Shown: positions 15,893 to 25,264 of the stretch, piece after piece
Layout: every line of letters begins with the position of its first letter
Numbering within the stretch: the first letter of the stretch is position 1
Assembly (NCBI RefSeq): GCF_021442385.1
Contig: NZ_MUZA01000016.1
Span: 1-64,000 of the forward strand
Reading direction: 5' to 3'
Source of the DNA: Micromonospora sp. MH99
GTDB taxonomy: Bacteria > Actinomycetota > Actinomycetes > Mycobacteriales > Micromonosporaceae
Length of the DNA: 64,000 nucleotides
The notes under the pieces: generated by a model
Told to the model about the DNA's origin: nothing
The model's input: only the letters and a program-made list of their open reading frames with translations
The model's database searches: none
Made by a program: the position numbers and the translations under genes

Positions 15893-18756
15893 CACCGGTC
15901 ACCGCTTCCCCGAGAGTTCTCGCCCACCAGGGCGAGAAACGCGTCCTCCAGGCGTCGCCGGGGCACCACCCGGTCCACCCCGATGCCGGCGCGCACCAGC
16001 TCCGCCACCACCTCACTGCGGGCCGTGCCGTTGGTGTCGACCACCAGCTGCCCGTCGCTCTCCGGCAGCACCCGTACGCCGTGCAGCCGGTCCAGCACCG
16101 CCCGCGCCGCCACCGGATCGGTCACGTCGAACAGCACGCTCGGCGACTCGCCGACGATCTCCTGCACCGGCCCGGACGCCACGATCCGGCCCTTGTTCAC
16201 CACCACGGCGTGCGTGCACGTCTGCTCCACCTCGGCCAGCAGGTGGCTGGAGACCAGCACCGCGCGACCGTCGGTGGCGTAGCGCTGGAGCACCCGGCGC
16301 ATCTCGGCGATCTGCGGCGGGTCGAGCCCGTCGGTCGGCTCGTCCAGCACCAGCAGCTCGGGAAGACCGAGCATCGCCTGGGCGATGGCGAGCCGCTGGC
16401 GCATGCCGTGGCTGTAATTCTTGATCTTCCGGTGCACCGAGTCGCCCAGCCCGGCGATCTCCAGAGCCGTGTCGAAGTGCGCGTCCTCGGCCGGCCGGCC
16501 GGTGGCCTTCCAGTACGCCTTCAGGTTGTCCAGACCGGACAGGTGCGGCAGGAAACCGGGCCCCTCCACCAGCGCGCCGATCCGGGACAGCACCGGCGAG
16601 CCGGGCACCAGCCGACGACCGAAGACGTAGATCTCGCCGGCGGTCGGCTGGGTCAGCCCCATCAGCACCCGCAGGGTGGTGGTCTTACCGGCGCCGTTCG
16701 GCCCGAGCAGACCCACTACCTGACCGGGGTGCACCTCGAAGTCGACGTTCGACACCGCGACGAAGCCGTCCGCGTACTCCTTGCGCAGCGCGCGTACGGC
16801 CAGCGGGGTGTCCGCGTACTCCGGATGCACCGAGCGGTCCTGGCGGCGGTGCCGGCGGCGGACCAGGGCGACGACCACGACGAGCCCGATCACGATGGCG
16901 GCGAGCAGGCCGGCGAGCACCCAGCGCCAGATCGTGGCTGCGGTGGGGATCGGCTCGCCGCTGACGGTGGGCAGGCTGACCGCGCCGTCCGCGGCCACCG
17001 TGTAGACGGTCGGCGCGGCGGGCGTGGTGTACGCCTGGTCGGAGGTGGCCACCACCAGCCGCAGCCGGTGGCCGGCCTCCACCCGGCGGACGATCCCGGG
17101 CAGCGTCACGGTGACCGGGCGGGCGTCCTGCACCCGCTGCGGCAGGCCGGTGAGCCGGATCGGGGCGACCAGGCCGTTCGGCAGGGTGGCCGCGCCGTCG
17201 GGGTCGACGTCGTAGAGCTTGACGAAGAGCACCGCCTCCCCGGTCGGCGAGGCGGCCCGCACCGTGACGGTGGGTGCGCCCGCCACGTCCACCGCCTCGG
17301 TGAGCGGTGCCGACTCGAACCGGGCGTGCTGGCCGGGCACGTCACCGGCCACCCCGTCCAGCAGCGAGGCGAGCCCGCCCGCGAACGGGATCGAGGAGAT
17401 CGCGGCCGGGTTGCCGTTCGGCGGGTTCGCGATCGGCTGCGCCGGACCGGTGACCGTCACCTCCCGGCGGGCGTTGCCGCCCAGGCCGGGATAGTCGGCG
17501 CGGCGGAAGCCGGTGGCGACCAGGCCCCGGTCGAGCGCGTCGAAGCCGGCGATCCGCGACCAGGTGAAGTCGTCGCCGGGCGGGTCGCCCTCGCCCTTGA
17601 CGTAGTGGTCGAGCCACTGGACGGTCAGGAACTTCACCCGGTCGGAGTCCGAGCGGGGTCCACTGCCACCGTCGTGGCCGCCGGTGAACCAGGCGACCCG
17701 GACCGGGGTGCCGGCGGCGGCGATGCCCTTGGCGTTCGCGTCCGCCTCACCGAGCGGGAAGAGGGTGTCCGCCTCACCCTGCACCAGCAGGGTGGGGGCC
17801 TTGATCCGGTCCAGCACGCCCGCCGGGCTGGAGCGGCGCAGCAGGTCCACGGCGGCCTGATCGGCCTGGCCGGTGGTGGCGATCCGCAGGTACGCGGCGC
17901 ACACGTCGGCGGCGAACCGCCCGCAGGACGGGTCGGCGGCGCCGGCCGGGGCGCCACCGGGAGCGGTGCCTGGGCCCTCACCCGGGCCCGGGCTGGGCGG
18001 GCCGGCCGACGCCGGCGCCTGCTCGGGCTGGGCCGCGGTCGTACCGGAGAGGCCGGCCGGGCCACTGCCCACGTTGCCGCCCCCACCGAAGAAGAGACCC
18101 GCCCAGCCCTTCTTGAACACGCCCTCGGTCGGTGCCGCGCCGGTGCTCTCCGGCAGGAACGCCCGGGACAGATCGTTCCAGGTGATCATGGGGACGATCG
18201 CGTCCACCCGCCGGTCCTGGGCGGCCAGCAGCAGCGCCAACCCGCCGCCGTACGAGCCGCCGACCACGCCGACCTTCGGATCGCCGGGGGCGTCGGTGCG
18301 CACCTCGGGCCGGGCGGCCAGCCAGTCCAGCAGCCGCTCGGCGTCGCGTACCTCGTAGTCCGGGTTGTCCAGGTGGATCTCGCCGCCGCTGCGGCCGAAG
18401 CCCCGCGCGGTCCAGGTCAGCACCGCGTAGCCGCGCCCGGCGAACTCCTCCGCGTCCGAGCGCACCGACTCCTTCGTACCGCCGAACCCGTGCGCCAGCA
18501 GCACCGCCGGCACCTTCCGGCCGGACGAGGCATCGTCCGGCAGGTAGAGGGTCGTGTCCAGATTCACCGGCTGGTCGCCGGCTGGTCCGGAGCGGACGGT
18601 GAGCATCGCGCTCTCGGTGCGTACGCCCGATCCCTGTGGCCACACCGCCCAGGTCACGGCGGCTGCCAGCAGCACGACGACCACCACAGCGGCGATCGCG
18701 CGGCGGCGGGTGGGCAGGGCACGCCGGAACCACGCGGCCGGCGAGGGCGGTCTCAT
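15892..18756 (-). CDS. Fusion of secreted alpha/beta hydrolase (CocE/X-Pro peptidase type) with ABC transporter ATPase
   Basis: 954 residues. An N-terminal hydrophobic anchor (about 20-40) leads to an alpha/beta hydrolase with nucleophile Ser168 in VVGGSYGGGLA, Asp in VQGEADTLFPLG and His in FTGGHDGG. A beta-sandwich like the X-Pro dipeptidyl-peptidase C-terminal domain comes next (about 430-590), then a transmembrane helix (about 608-632). The final third is a full ABC ATPase: Walker A GPNGAGKTTT (Lys691), signature YSHGMRQRLAIAQ, Walker B LLVLDEPTDGLDP. The topology implies an outside hydrolase physically tied to an inside ATPase, partnered by the downstream permease. The start at 18756 was chosen over a GTG at 18765; neither has a strong ribosome site. 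Confidence 0.9.
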   Translation of the reverse strand: MRPPSPAAWFRRALPTRRRAIAAVVVVVLLAAAVTWAVWPQGSGVRTESAMLTVRSGPAGDQPVNLDTTLYLPDDASSGRKVPAVLLAHGFGGTKESVRSDAEEFAGRGYAVLTWTARGFGRSGGEIHLDNPDYEVRDAERLLDWLAARPEVRTDAPGDPKVGVVGGSYGGGLALLLAAQDRRVDAIVPMITWNDLSRAFLPESTGAAPTEGVFKKGWAGLFFGGGGNVGSGPAGLSGTTAAQPEQAPASAGPPSPGPGEGPGTAPGGAPAGAADPSCGRFAADVCAAYLRIATTGQADQAAVDLLRRSSPAGVLDRIKAPTLLVQGEADTLFPLGEADANAKGIAAAGTPVRVAWFTGGHDGGSGPRSDSDRVKFLTVQWLDHYVKGEGDPPGDDFTWSRIAGFDALDRGLVATGFRRADYPGLGGNARREVTVTGPAQPIANPPNGNPAAISSIPFAGGLASLLDGVAGDVPGQHARFESAPLTEAVDVAGAPTVTVRAASPTGEAVLFVKLYDVDPDGAATLPNGLVAPIRLTGLPQRVQDARPVTVTLPGIVRRVEAGHRLRLVVATSDQAYTTPAAPTVYTVAADGAVSLPTVSGEPIPTAATIWRWVLAGLLAAIVIGLVVVVALVRRRHRRQDRSVHPEYADTPLAVRALRKEYADGFVAVSNVDFEVHPGQVVGLLGPNGAGKTTTLRVLMGLTQPTAGEIYVFGRRLVPGSPVLSRIGALVEGPGFLPHLSGLDNLKAYWKATGRPAEDAHFDTALEIAGLGDSVHRKIKNYSHGMRQRLAIAQAMLGLPELLVLDEPTDGLDPPQIAEMRRVLQRYATDGRAVLVSSHLLAEVEQTCTHAVVVNKGRIVASGPVQEIVGESPSVLFDVTDPVAARAVLDRLHGVRVLPESDGQLVVDTNGTARSEVVAELVRAGIGVDRVVPRRRLEDAFLALVGENSRGSGDR

Positions 18757-19131
18757 GCGGCACACGGTACGGGCCGCAGGCTGAGCGTTGGCTGAGATCC
18801 GCCGTACGTCCGTCCGGTTGCTCCAATCGGTGATCCACTCCGGTGCGACCGCCCATCCTCCGCCGCGGCCGGGTGAGTTGAGTTCGGATCCCGTGAATTC
18901 CGATCTTCCGCGGATATCCCCCTCGATCCCTTCATGTCACACACATCGACGGAACACAGCGTGCTCGGAACCCTGACGAACGGTGACATCGCTCGAACTG
19001 ACGCAAACCTGACTCACCGGCAACCGGTTGACCCCCACAGGGTTCGGTTAGTTTTCCGGTCCGGTGGACGGGACCTGTCGGCGAGCCCGACGCCGCGCAG
19101 TTCCCCCGCCCGACGCCGGAGGAGACACACC
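18757..19131. other. Divergent intergenic region upstream of the conservon
   Basis: 375 bases. It must hold the promoters of the hydrolase-ABC fusion (minus) and the conservon (plus). TTGACC at 19028-19033 and TAGTTT at 19049-19054 are a possible but tightly spaced -35/-10 pair for the conservon. No inverted repeat of note was seen. Confidence 0.4.
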
Positions 19132-20316
19132 ATGACAGTCCCCGCGCCGCGGGCCCGTCGACGGACGTCCATGCTGGGCCGGTCGATGCCGTTGCTGCTC
19201 ATCGTCGCGCTGCTGGCACCGGTGGGGCTGCTCTTCGCATCCACCTGGCGGCACACCGGTGACGACCGGAGCCTTGCCGACTCCGAACGACTCGGCGTGC
19301 AGTACCTGCGCGCCCTGGTCCCGGTCACCGAGGCACTTGTGGAAGCCCAGTCCGCGGCCGTGGCCGGACGCCCCGTTCCCGGCGAGCCGCTGAGCCGCGC
19401 GGTCGAGCAGGCCGCCACGGTGGACGCCCGCATCGGCGGGAAACTGCGCAGCCAGGAACGGTGGGCCGGGCTACGGGCCAAGGTGGAGGCGCTGCGCGAC
19501 CGCAGCCCCGCCGACCCGGAGGCCGCCTACACCGCGTACGGCGAGGTCACCGACCTGCTGCTCGCCCTGCACCGCAAGGTCCGGGAGAGCTCGGGACTGG
19601 GCCGTGACCCGGGCGCCGACTCCTTCTTCCTGCAGGACAGCGCAGGCCAGAAGCTGCCCGAGGCGGTGGTGGCCGCCGGCCGGCTCGCCGACCTGGGTGC
19701 GCTCGCCACCCGACGGCCGGCCGCCGAACGGCCCCGCAGCCTGATGGAGCTGACCGGCCTGCGGGTGTCCGCCCTGTTGCCCGCGAACGAGGTGGTCGAC
19801 AACCTGCGCTCCGCCGTGGACAGCTCGGAGAGCACCGACCTGGGCGCCAACGTGCTGACCCCGCTGGACGCCTATCAGCGGTCGGTGGAGGCGCTGGCCC
19901 TGTACTCGACCCCGAGCGGTGGAGGCACCGTCGACCAGGGTCAACTGACCGCCGCGGCACTCAACTCCCGCAACGCCGCGCGCCAGCTCCAGCCGGTCAT
20001 CCTCGGCGAACTGGACGCCCTGCTCACCGAGCGGAGCGACGGGCTGGCCCGGGACCGCTGGCTGGCCGCCGGAGCGGGCGTGGCGGCCTTCCTGCTGCTG
20101 GCCTGGCTCGCCTGGATACTGATCGCCGCCGGTCGACGCGCACGTCGACGGGCCGCCACGCCGGACGCCGGGAACCCCGCCACCCCGCCGCCCGGCGACC
20201 CCTGGCAACCGTCAGCCCCGACCGGCCAACCGGCCGAGCTTCGACCGCTGCAACCGGTCGGTGCGGCCCACGAGCCGATCCTCGCGCAGTGGGGGCCGTT
20301 CGATGCTTCTCGGTAG
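19132..20316 (+). CDS. Membrane protein preceding the conservon kinase
   Basis: 394 residues. A hydrophobic segment at about 19-38 and another at about 325-345 bracket a large helical extracytoplasmic region, followed by a Pro-rich cytoplasmic tail. The layout mimics the input half of the next gene, the sensor kinase, but no catalytic domain is present. It overlaps the kinase gene by 14 bases, so it probably supplies or modifies the signal for the conservon. It starts at 19132 with a ggagga ribosome site. No family was recognised. Confidence 0.82.
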   Translation: MTVPAPRARRRTSMLGRSMPLLLIVALLAPVGLLFASTWRHTGDDRSLADSERLGVQYLRALVPVTEALVEAQSAAVAGRPVPGEPLSRAVEQAATVDARIGGKLRSQERWAGLRAKVEALRDRSPADPEAAYTAYGEVTDLLLALHRKVRESSGLGRDPGADSFFLQDSAGQKLPEAVVAAGRLADLGALATRRPAAERPRSLMELTGLRVSALLPANEVVDNLRSAVDSSESTDLGANVLTPLDAYQRSVEALALYSTPSGGGTVDQGQLTAAALNSRNAARQLQPVILGELDALLTERSDGLARDRWLAAGAGVAAFLLLAWLAWILIAAGRRARRRAATPDAGNPATPPPGDPWQPSAPTGQPAELRPLQPVGAAHEPILAQWGPFDASR

Positions 20317-22990
20317 GCTTCGAATCCGCGGAAAGCTCGCGCTGCTCGTGGTGATCCCCCTACTCAGCATGGTCGGCCTCGCGGTGCCCGTGGTGCTGGA
20401 CCGGGTGGCCGCCGCGCAACGCGCCGCCGACATCACCGAGCAGGTGCGGCTCGCCAGCCGGGTCGGCAGCCTCGTCCAGGACCTGCAACAGGAACGCATC
20501 CTGTCGGTCGGCTTCCTCCTGCGCCGCGTCGACCGCTCCGAGGTGATCCGCAAGGCCGCCGACGTGGACGATCGGGTGGCCGACCTGCGTGCCGACGGCG
20601 GCGACGCGCTGACCGAGCAGGTCGACCACGCGCTCGACGGGGTGTCCAGGCTCGGCGACCTCCGCAGGGCGGTGCTGGGTCGGTCCGCGAACCCCGGCCA
20701 GGTCATGGACGCGTTCGGCCCCGTCAACAAAGAGTTGATCGGGTCGCTACGGCTGGTCTTCAACGTGGACACCGAGACGTTGCCCGGCCGCCAGGTGCTC
20801 GCCCTCGACGGGCTGCTGCGTGCCGACGAGGGCATCGGCACCTGCGCCACCCTGAGCATCCTGGTCAAGGCGATCGGCACTCCGGACACCACCGCCGGCT
20901 ACGTGGCGTGCATCGCCGCGCTTCAGGTCGACAACGCGCGCTTCCGCAGCCTGATCACTCCGGAGCAGCTCAAGGTGGCCCAGCTCAACGACGCCGCGGT
21001 GGCCGCGCGTACCAGCCCCGACTTCCTGATCACCAGCGCACGGGACCCGGCCGGCGCGGTCCGCGACGTGCCGTTGGAGGCGCTCTTCCCGGCCGTCCGC
21101 ACGATGATCCGGCTCGGCCAGTTCGTCGAGAAGAAGATCGTCGCCGACGTTCTCGCCGAGGTGAAGGCCGACCAGCGGCGGGCGCTTACCGCCGCGTACC
21201 TGGTGGGTGCCGCGGCGGCGCTGATCCTGGCGCTTGTGGTGCTGCTCAGCGCGGCGGTCGCGCGCACGGTGGCCCGACCGCTGAGTCAGCTCACCCGCTC
21301 CGCCGACCGGGTCGCCCGGGTCGCCGAGGCGGAGCTGGTCCGGGTCACCGACGACGAGACGGAGCACGTCCAGTCCGTCCGGTTGGAACCGGTGGTCATC
21401 CGGTCCAACGACGAGATCGGTGACCTGGCCAAGGCCTTCGACCGGGTGCAGAACACCGCCGCCCAGCTGGTCGAGCGGCAGGTCGCCGGCCGGCGCAACG
21501 TGGCGCAGATGTTCGGCCACGTCGGCAGGCGTACGCAGAATCTGGTGAGTCGCCAGCTCGCGCTCATCGACCGGCTGGAGCAACAGGAGGCCGACGCGGG
21601 CCGCCTTGAACACCTGTACCGGCTCGACCACATCTCCAGCCGGCTGCGGCGCAACGCCGGCAGCCTGGTGGTGCTCTCCGGCTCGGCCGGCGCCGACGCG
21701 CACACCGCGCCGGTGCCGCTGGCCGACGTGGTCCGGCTGGCGCTCGGCGAGATCGAGGACTACACCCGCGTCGAGGTGCAGGTGCCGGCGGGCATCGCCG
21801 CCGCTCCGGCGGTCGTCGGCGACCTCGTCCTGGCGCTGGCCGAGCTGATGGAGAACGCGACAGTCTTCTCCCCGCCGCACACCCGGGTGCTGGTGGCCGG
21901 CGAGACGTCCGGGCGGGGCGCCCGGATCACGGTGGTGGACAACGGCATCGGCATGAGCGAGCAGCGACTGGCCGAGGAGAACGCCCGGCTCACCCGGCGC
22001 GAACGTCTCGACCTGGCGCCGACCGAGGTGCTCGGCCTCTTCGTGGTGGGCCGGCTCGCCCGCCGCCACGGCTGGGAGGTGAGCCTCGCCGCCACCGCGG
22101 GCGGCGGGGTGACCGCGCAGGTGGAGATCCCGCAGACGTCGCTGGTGCTGCGCCGCGCCGACCGGGCCGGGGCGACTGTCGCCCGGGCGGCCGTGCCGGA
22201 CCGGGGCCGACGGCCCGCTCTCGACTCCGCCCGCGAAACCCGCACCCGCGCCGCCGTCGCGGCACCTGCCGGATTCGACACGGACCTGCTCAGCCGGGCC
22301 ACCCGCAGCCTGGAGTCGGGCCAGTCCTGGGACGCGTTCGGCGCGCGGGAAATCGTCGACACCGGCGTTCCCGCCGCTACGGCACCGGGTCCGGCCGCCA
22401 CGGCAGCGGGTCCGGCCGCCACGGCACCCGGTCCGGCCGCCGCCACGGACAGCCCGGCGACGGCGGCGGGTGCGACCGCCAGCCCCCGCATCCGGCAGCG
22501 GGTGCCCGGTGCCAGCCTCCCGGCCACCGCCACGCCGGCCCGGCCCGCCGACGCCAGCAGCGCCGACCCGGAGGCGGCTCGCGCACTTGTCGAGGCGTTC
22601 CAGTCCGGCGTACGCCGGGCCGAGCTGAGCGTCCCGCCGGCCGCCGGTCGCCCCGTCGGGCAGTGGTCGATGCGGACGGCCACCGAGCCGACCACCAGCG
22701 CCGGCCCCACGCCGGAGGATCCAGGCGAGACGGTCGACCTGCCGGCCACCCCGGGCGGCCTCGGCCCCACGGTGGCGGACACCGCCGGACCCGCCCGGAT
22801 CCGTCCCCGACTGAGCCGCCGGGTGCCCGGCGCCAACCTCACGGTCTCCCCACCCTGCCAGCCGCCCAGCCAGCACCTCGGGGATCCGGCCGAGGTGCGC
22901 GACCTCATCACCGAGTTCGAGGCGGGCGTCGCCCGTGCTCTCCGCGAAGTCAGCCCAGACCGTCGGAACGAAGAAGGATCATCACGGTGA
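20303..22990 (+). CDS. cvnA: Conservon sensor histidine kinase (CvnA-like, NIT domain)
   Basis: 895 residues. Transmembrane helices at about 12-33 and 297-320 enclose a nitrate/nitrite-sensing-type helical domain. A HAMP-like segment and a dimerisation helix (RRTQNLVSRQLALIDRLEQQE) follow. The ATPase domain shows the N box LAELMENATVFSP (about 513) and the G box VVDNGIGM (about 543). From about 640 to the end is a Pro/Ala-rich disordered tail with repeats such as GPAATA. No canonical phospho-acceptor His box is obvious, as in CvnA proteins, which signal through a small GTPase. It overlaps both neighbours. Confidence 0.92.
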   Translation: MLLGRLRIRGKLALLVVIPLLSMVGLAVPVVLDRVAAAQRAADITEQVRLASRVGSLVQDLQQERILSVGFLLRRVDRSEVIRKAADVDDRVADLRADGGDALTEQVDHALDGVSRLGDLRRAVLGRSANPGQVMDAFGPVNKELIGSLRLVFNVDTETLPGRQVLALDGLLRADEGIGTCATLSILVKAIGTPDTTAGYVACIAALQVDNARFRSLITPEQLKVAQLNDAAVAARTSPDFLITSARDPAGAVRDVPLEALFPAVRTMIRLGQFVEKKIVADVLAEVKADQRRALTAAYLVGAAAALILALVVLLSAAVARTVARPLSQLTRSADRVARVAEAELVRVTDDETEHVQSVRLEPVVIRSNDEIGDLAKAFDRVQNTAAQLVERQVAGRRNVAQMFGHVGRRTQNLVSRQLALIDRLEQQEADAGRLEHLYRLDHISSRLRRNAGSLVVLSGSAGADAHTAPVPLADVVRLALGEIEDYTRVEVQVPAGIAAAPAVVGDLVLALAELMENATVFSPPHTRVLVAGETSGRGARITVVDNGIGMSEQRLAEENARLTRRERLDLAPTEVLGLFVVGRLARRHGWEVSLAATAGGGVTAQVEIPQTSLVLRRADRAGATVARAAVPDRGRRPALDSARETRTRAAVAAPAGFDTDLLSRATRSLESGQSWDAFGAREIVDTGVPAATAPGPAATAAGPAATAPGPAAATDSPATAAGATASPRIRQRVPGASLPATATPARPADASSADPEAARALVEAFQSGVRRAELSVPPAAGRPVGQWSMRTATEPTTSAGPTPEDPGETVDLPATPGGLGPTVADTAGPARIRPRLSRRVPGANLTVSPPCQPPSQHLGDPAEVRDLITEFEAGVARALREVSPDRRNEEGSSR

Positions 22991-23463
22991 CCAGCCCCTT
23001 CCTGCACGACAACGTCGAACACCAGAGCCAGCCCGGCGCCGTCGGGGACCTCAGTCCCGAGGCGCGCACGTTCAACTGGCTGCTGGACTCCTTCACCTCC
23101 AGCACAGCCGGGGTGCTGGAGGCGATCGCGGTCTCCTCGGACGGGCTGCTGATGGCCATGTCGGCGATCAAGGACCGCTCCAACGCGGAGCGGCTGGCCG
23201 CAGTGGTCTCCGGCATGACCAGCCTCGCCGGCGGCGCGGCCAGCTGGTACGCGCTCGGCGGCCTGAACCGGGTGATCGTCGACATGGCCGACGGCTACCT
23301 GCTGATCAGCGCGATCAGCAGTGGTTCCGTACTCGGCGTCGTCGCCGACCGGTCGGCGAACCTGGGCACCGTCGCGTACGAGATGACGCTCTTCGCCGGT
23401 CGGGCCGGTGGTGCGCTGACCCCGCGACTGATCGCCGAGCTGAAGAACGCCGTCCAGCAGTGA
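22987..23463 (+). CDS. cvnB: Conservon roadblock/LC7 protein
   Basis: 158 residues of the roadblock/LC7 fold, including the hallmark VLEAIAVSSDGLLMAMS and the LLISAISSGSVLGVVA strand. In conservons this protein acts with the CvnD GTPase, in the manner of MglB-type regulators. The GTG start at 22987 forms a GTGA overlap with the kinase stop and its own stop overlaps the next GTG, so the genes are translationally coupled. Confidence 0.94.
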   Translation: MTSPFLHDNVEHQSQPGAVGDLSPEARTFNWLLDSFTSSTAGVLEAIAVSSDGLLMAMSAIKDRSNAERLAAVVSGMTSLAGGAASWYALGGLNRVIVDMADGYLLISAISSGSVLGVVADRSANLGTVAYEMTLFAGRAGGALTPRLIAELKNAVQQ

Positions 23464-23939
23464 CCCCCGACGTCGCCGGCGAGGACCCGGACCCGGGGCC
23501 CGGGACCCGGATCCGCCCCTACCTGCGCACGCCGCACCCGGGTGGGGGCGGCGTGCCGGCGGCGCCGGAGCCGCAGCAGAGCGGTGGCGGCCCGACAGGT
23601 CCGCGCCCGTTCGTGCTCACCTCCGGGCGGGTGGCCGGCGCGGATCCGGCGATCGGGCTGGAGACGCAGGTGACCCTGCGCCCGGACGGCGGCCGGTGGA
23701 CCGAACCGCCGGTCGGCCTGCTGGCGCCGGAGCTCCAGGCGATCATCGCGCTCTGCGCCGAGCCGATCTCGGTGGCCGAACTCTCCGCCCGGACCCGGCT
23801 GCAGTTCGGCGTGACCCGGGTCCTGGTCGGCGACCTGCGGGCCGCCGGGCACCTGGACGTGCACGTCACCGACGCCGACGACGCCCTCGACCCCGACCTC
23901 ATCCTGCGAGTGATTGATGGACTTCGTGCGATCTCCTGA
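23460..23939 (+). CDS. cvnC: Conservon DUF742 protein
   Basis: 159 residues. An N-terminal Pro/Gly-rich segment (about 1-60) is followed by a DUF742 winged-helix-like domain (LLAPELQAIIALCAEPISVAEL, then LQFGVTRVLVGDLRAAGHL). It is a standard conservon component thought to scaffold or bind DNA; the direct role is unknown. It starts GTG in a GTGA overlap with the roadblock gene. Confidence 0.92.
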   Translation: MTPDVAGEDPDPGPGTRIRPYLRTPHPGGGGVPAAPEPQQSGGGPTGPRPFVLTSGRVAGADPAIGLETQVTLRPDGGRWTEPPVGLLAPELQAIIALCAEPISVAELSARTRLQFGVTRVLVGDLRAAGHLDVHVTDADDALDPDLILRVIDGLRAIS

Positions 23940-24669
23940 ATGGCCGGGCGTCCCGATCGGAGGGCTCGCCGGCAACAGCGCCACCGCCCGCTACAGCACG
24001 GCCCCGGGAACTCCTCCGGCGCTCGGGCGTGCCACGCCCCCGCCGCCGGGCCCACCACCGCCGTACCGGCCGCCGGCCGGCGACGGGCCGCCCAACCGGC
24101 CACCAGCGGCGCCCCCCGTGCCGGTCAAGATTCTCGTCGCCGGCGGGTTCGGCGTGGGCAAGACCACCACTGTCGGGGCGATCTCCGAGATCGCCCCGCT
24201 GACCACCGAGGCCGAGATGACCAGCGCCGGCATCGGCGTGGACGACCCGGGCATACGGTCGACCAAGACCACCACGACCGTGGCGATGGATTTTGGTTGC
24301 GTGACCATCGACCGCAGCCTGAAGCTCTACCTGTTCGGCACTCCCGGGCAGGCGCGGTTCGGTTTCATGTGGGACGACCTGGCCCGGGGTGCGCTCGGCG
24401 CGCTGGTGGTGGTCGACAGCTCCCGACTGGACGACTGTTTCCCGGCGATCGACTTCTTCGAGCGGGCCGGGTTGCCGTTCGTGGTCGGGGTCAACGCGTT
24501 CGACGGACGACTGGCCCTGGAACTCGGCGAGATCCGGTGGGCGCTCGCCATCGGCGATCATGTTCCCCTGGTGCAGTTCGACGCCCGGGACCGGCTCTCG
24601 GTACGGGACGCTCTACTGGTCGTCCTGGACCGGGCGTTGGACCGGGCCACCCGGGACAGGAAGGCCTGA
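23917..24669 (+). CDS. cvnD: Conservon small GTPase (CvnD-like, DUF397-free)
   Basis: 250 residues. After a Pro-rich lead of about 70 residues comes a Ras-like ATP/GTP-binding domain: P-loop GGFGVGKTTT, a DxxG-equivalent FGTPGQARFGF and a base-recognition motif VNAFD in place of NKxD. This is the CvnD/MglA-type switch controlled by the kinase and roadblock proteins. The ATG at 23917 overlaps the end of the DUF742 gene by 23 bases; a TTG one codon earlier is an alternative. Confidence 0.93.
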   Translation: MDFVRSPEWPGVPIGGLAGNSATARYSTAPGTPPALGRATPPPPGPPPPYRPPAGDGPPNRPPAAPPVPVKILVAGGFGVGKTTTVGAISEIAPLTTEAEMTSAGIGVDDPGIRSTKTTTTVAMDFGCVTIDRSLKLYLFGTPGQARFGFMWDDLARGALGALVVVDSSRLDDCFPAIDFFERAGLPFVVGVNAFDGRLALELGEIRWALAIGDHVPLVQFDARDRLSVRDALLVVLDRALDRATRDRKA

Positions 24670-24706
24670 GCCGACCGGCTCCGGCCGTGGCGGGAAGGGG
24701 TGAGCT

Positions 24707-25228
24707 GTGAGGGGCGACCTGGACGAGACGCTGGCCCGGTTGGCCCGGCGCGAGGAGGCGCTGCGCCGGCGGGTCACCGATCGGGACGACACCGCGCCAC
24801 CGCCGGGCCCGACCGCCGGGCAGGGCGCCGCCACGGGCGGGCGCAACGCCGGGCCCGCCCGGCACGATGGTCGCCACGCGGAACCGGAGAGCCCCGGCGA
24901 CGTCGTCGGGTGGGGTCCGGTCGAGGAGGTGGCCGAGGCCGTCCGCCAGGTCGTCGGCGCCCACCCGGGCCTGGCGGTGACCGTCCGCGTCGAGCACGAC
25001 GGTCGGACGTACCCGCTGCGGGTCTCCTGGAACGGCCCGGACGTCACGGTCGGTCCGGAGCCGCCCGCGGCCCCGGTGCAACCCCCGCCGTCCTGGCCGC
25101 TGTCCGGTCGGACGGTTCCGGCGTGGGCACCCGGCCCGGACGGGTTGACCCCGGACCCGGCGGCCCGGCTGGCAGAGCTGATCCGGCGGGATCCGTCGCT
25201 GCTGGATGAGCTGGATCCGCGGCGCTGA
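24707..25228 (+). CDS. Hypothetical protein downstream of the conservon
   Basis: 173 residues, no family recognised. It has an N-terminal charged helix (LDETLARLARREEALRRRV), a disordered Pro/Gly segment, a compact middle region (VAEAVRQVVGAHPGLAVTVRVEHDGRTYPLRVSW) and a C-terminal helix ending LIRRDPSLLDELDPRR. A GTG start at 24707 is preceded by gggaagggg. It follows the GTPase by 37 bases and precedes the AAA ATPase by 36, so it may belong to either unit. Confidence 0.7.
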   Translation: MRGDLDETLARLARREEALRRRVTDRDDTAPPPGPTAGQGAATGGRNAGPARHDGRHAEPESPGDVVGWGPVEEVAEAVRQVVGAHPGLAVTVRVEHDGRTYPLRVSWNGPDVTVGPEPPAAPVQPPPSWPLSGRTVPAWAPGPDGLTPDPAARLAELIRRDPSLLDELDPRR

Positions 25229-25264
25229 CCGCGCCGACGTGCTGACGGCGGCTACGGTCGGGCG

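Noticed and set aside
16081..18795. A 904-residue plus-strand open frame
   Set aside because: Antisense shadow of the hydrolase-ABC fusion, with no ribosome site or recognisable motif.
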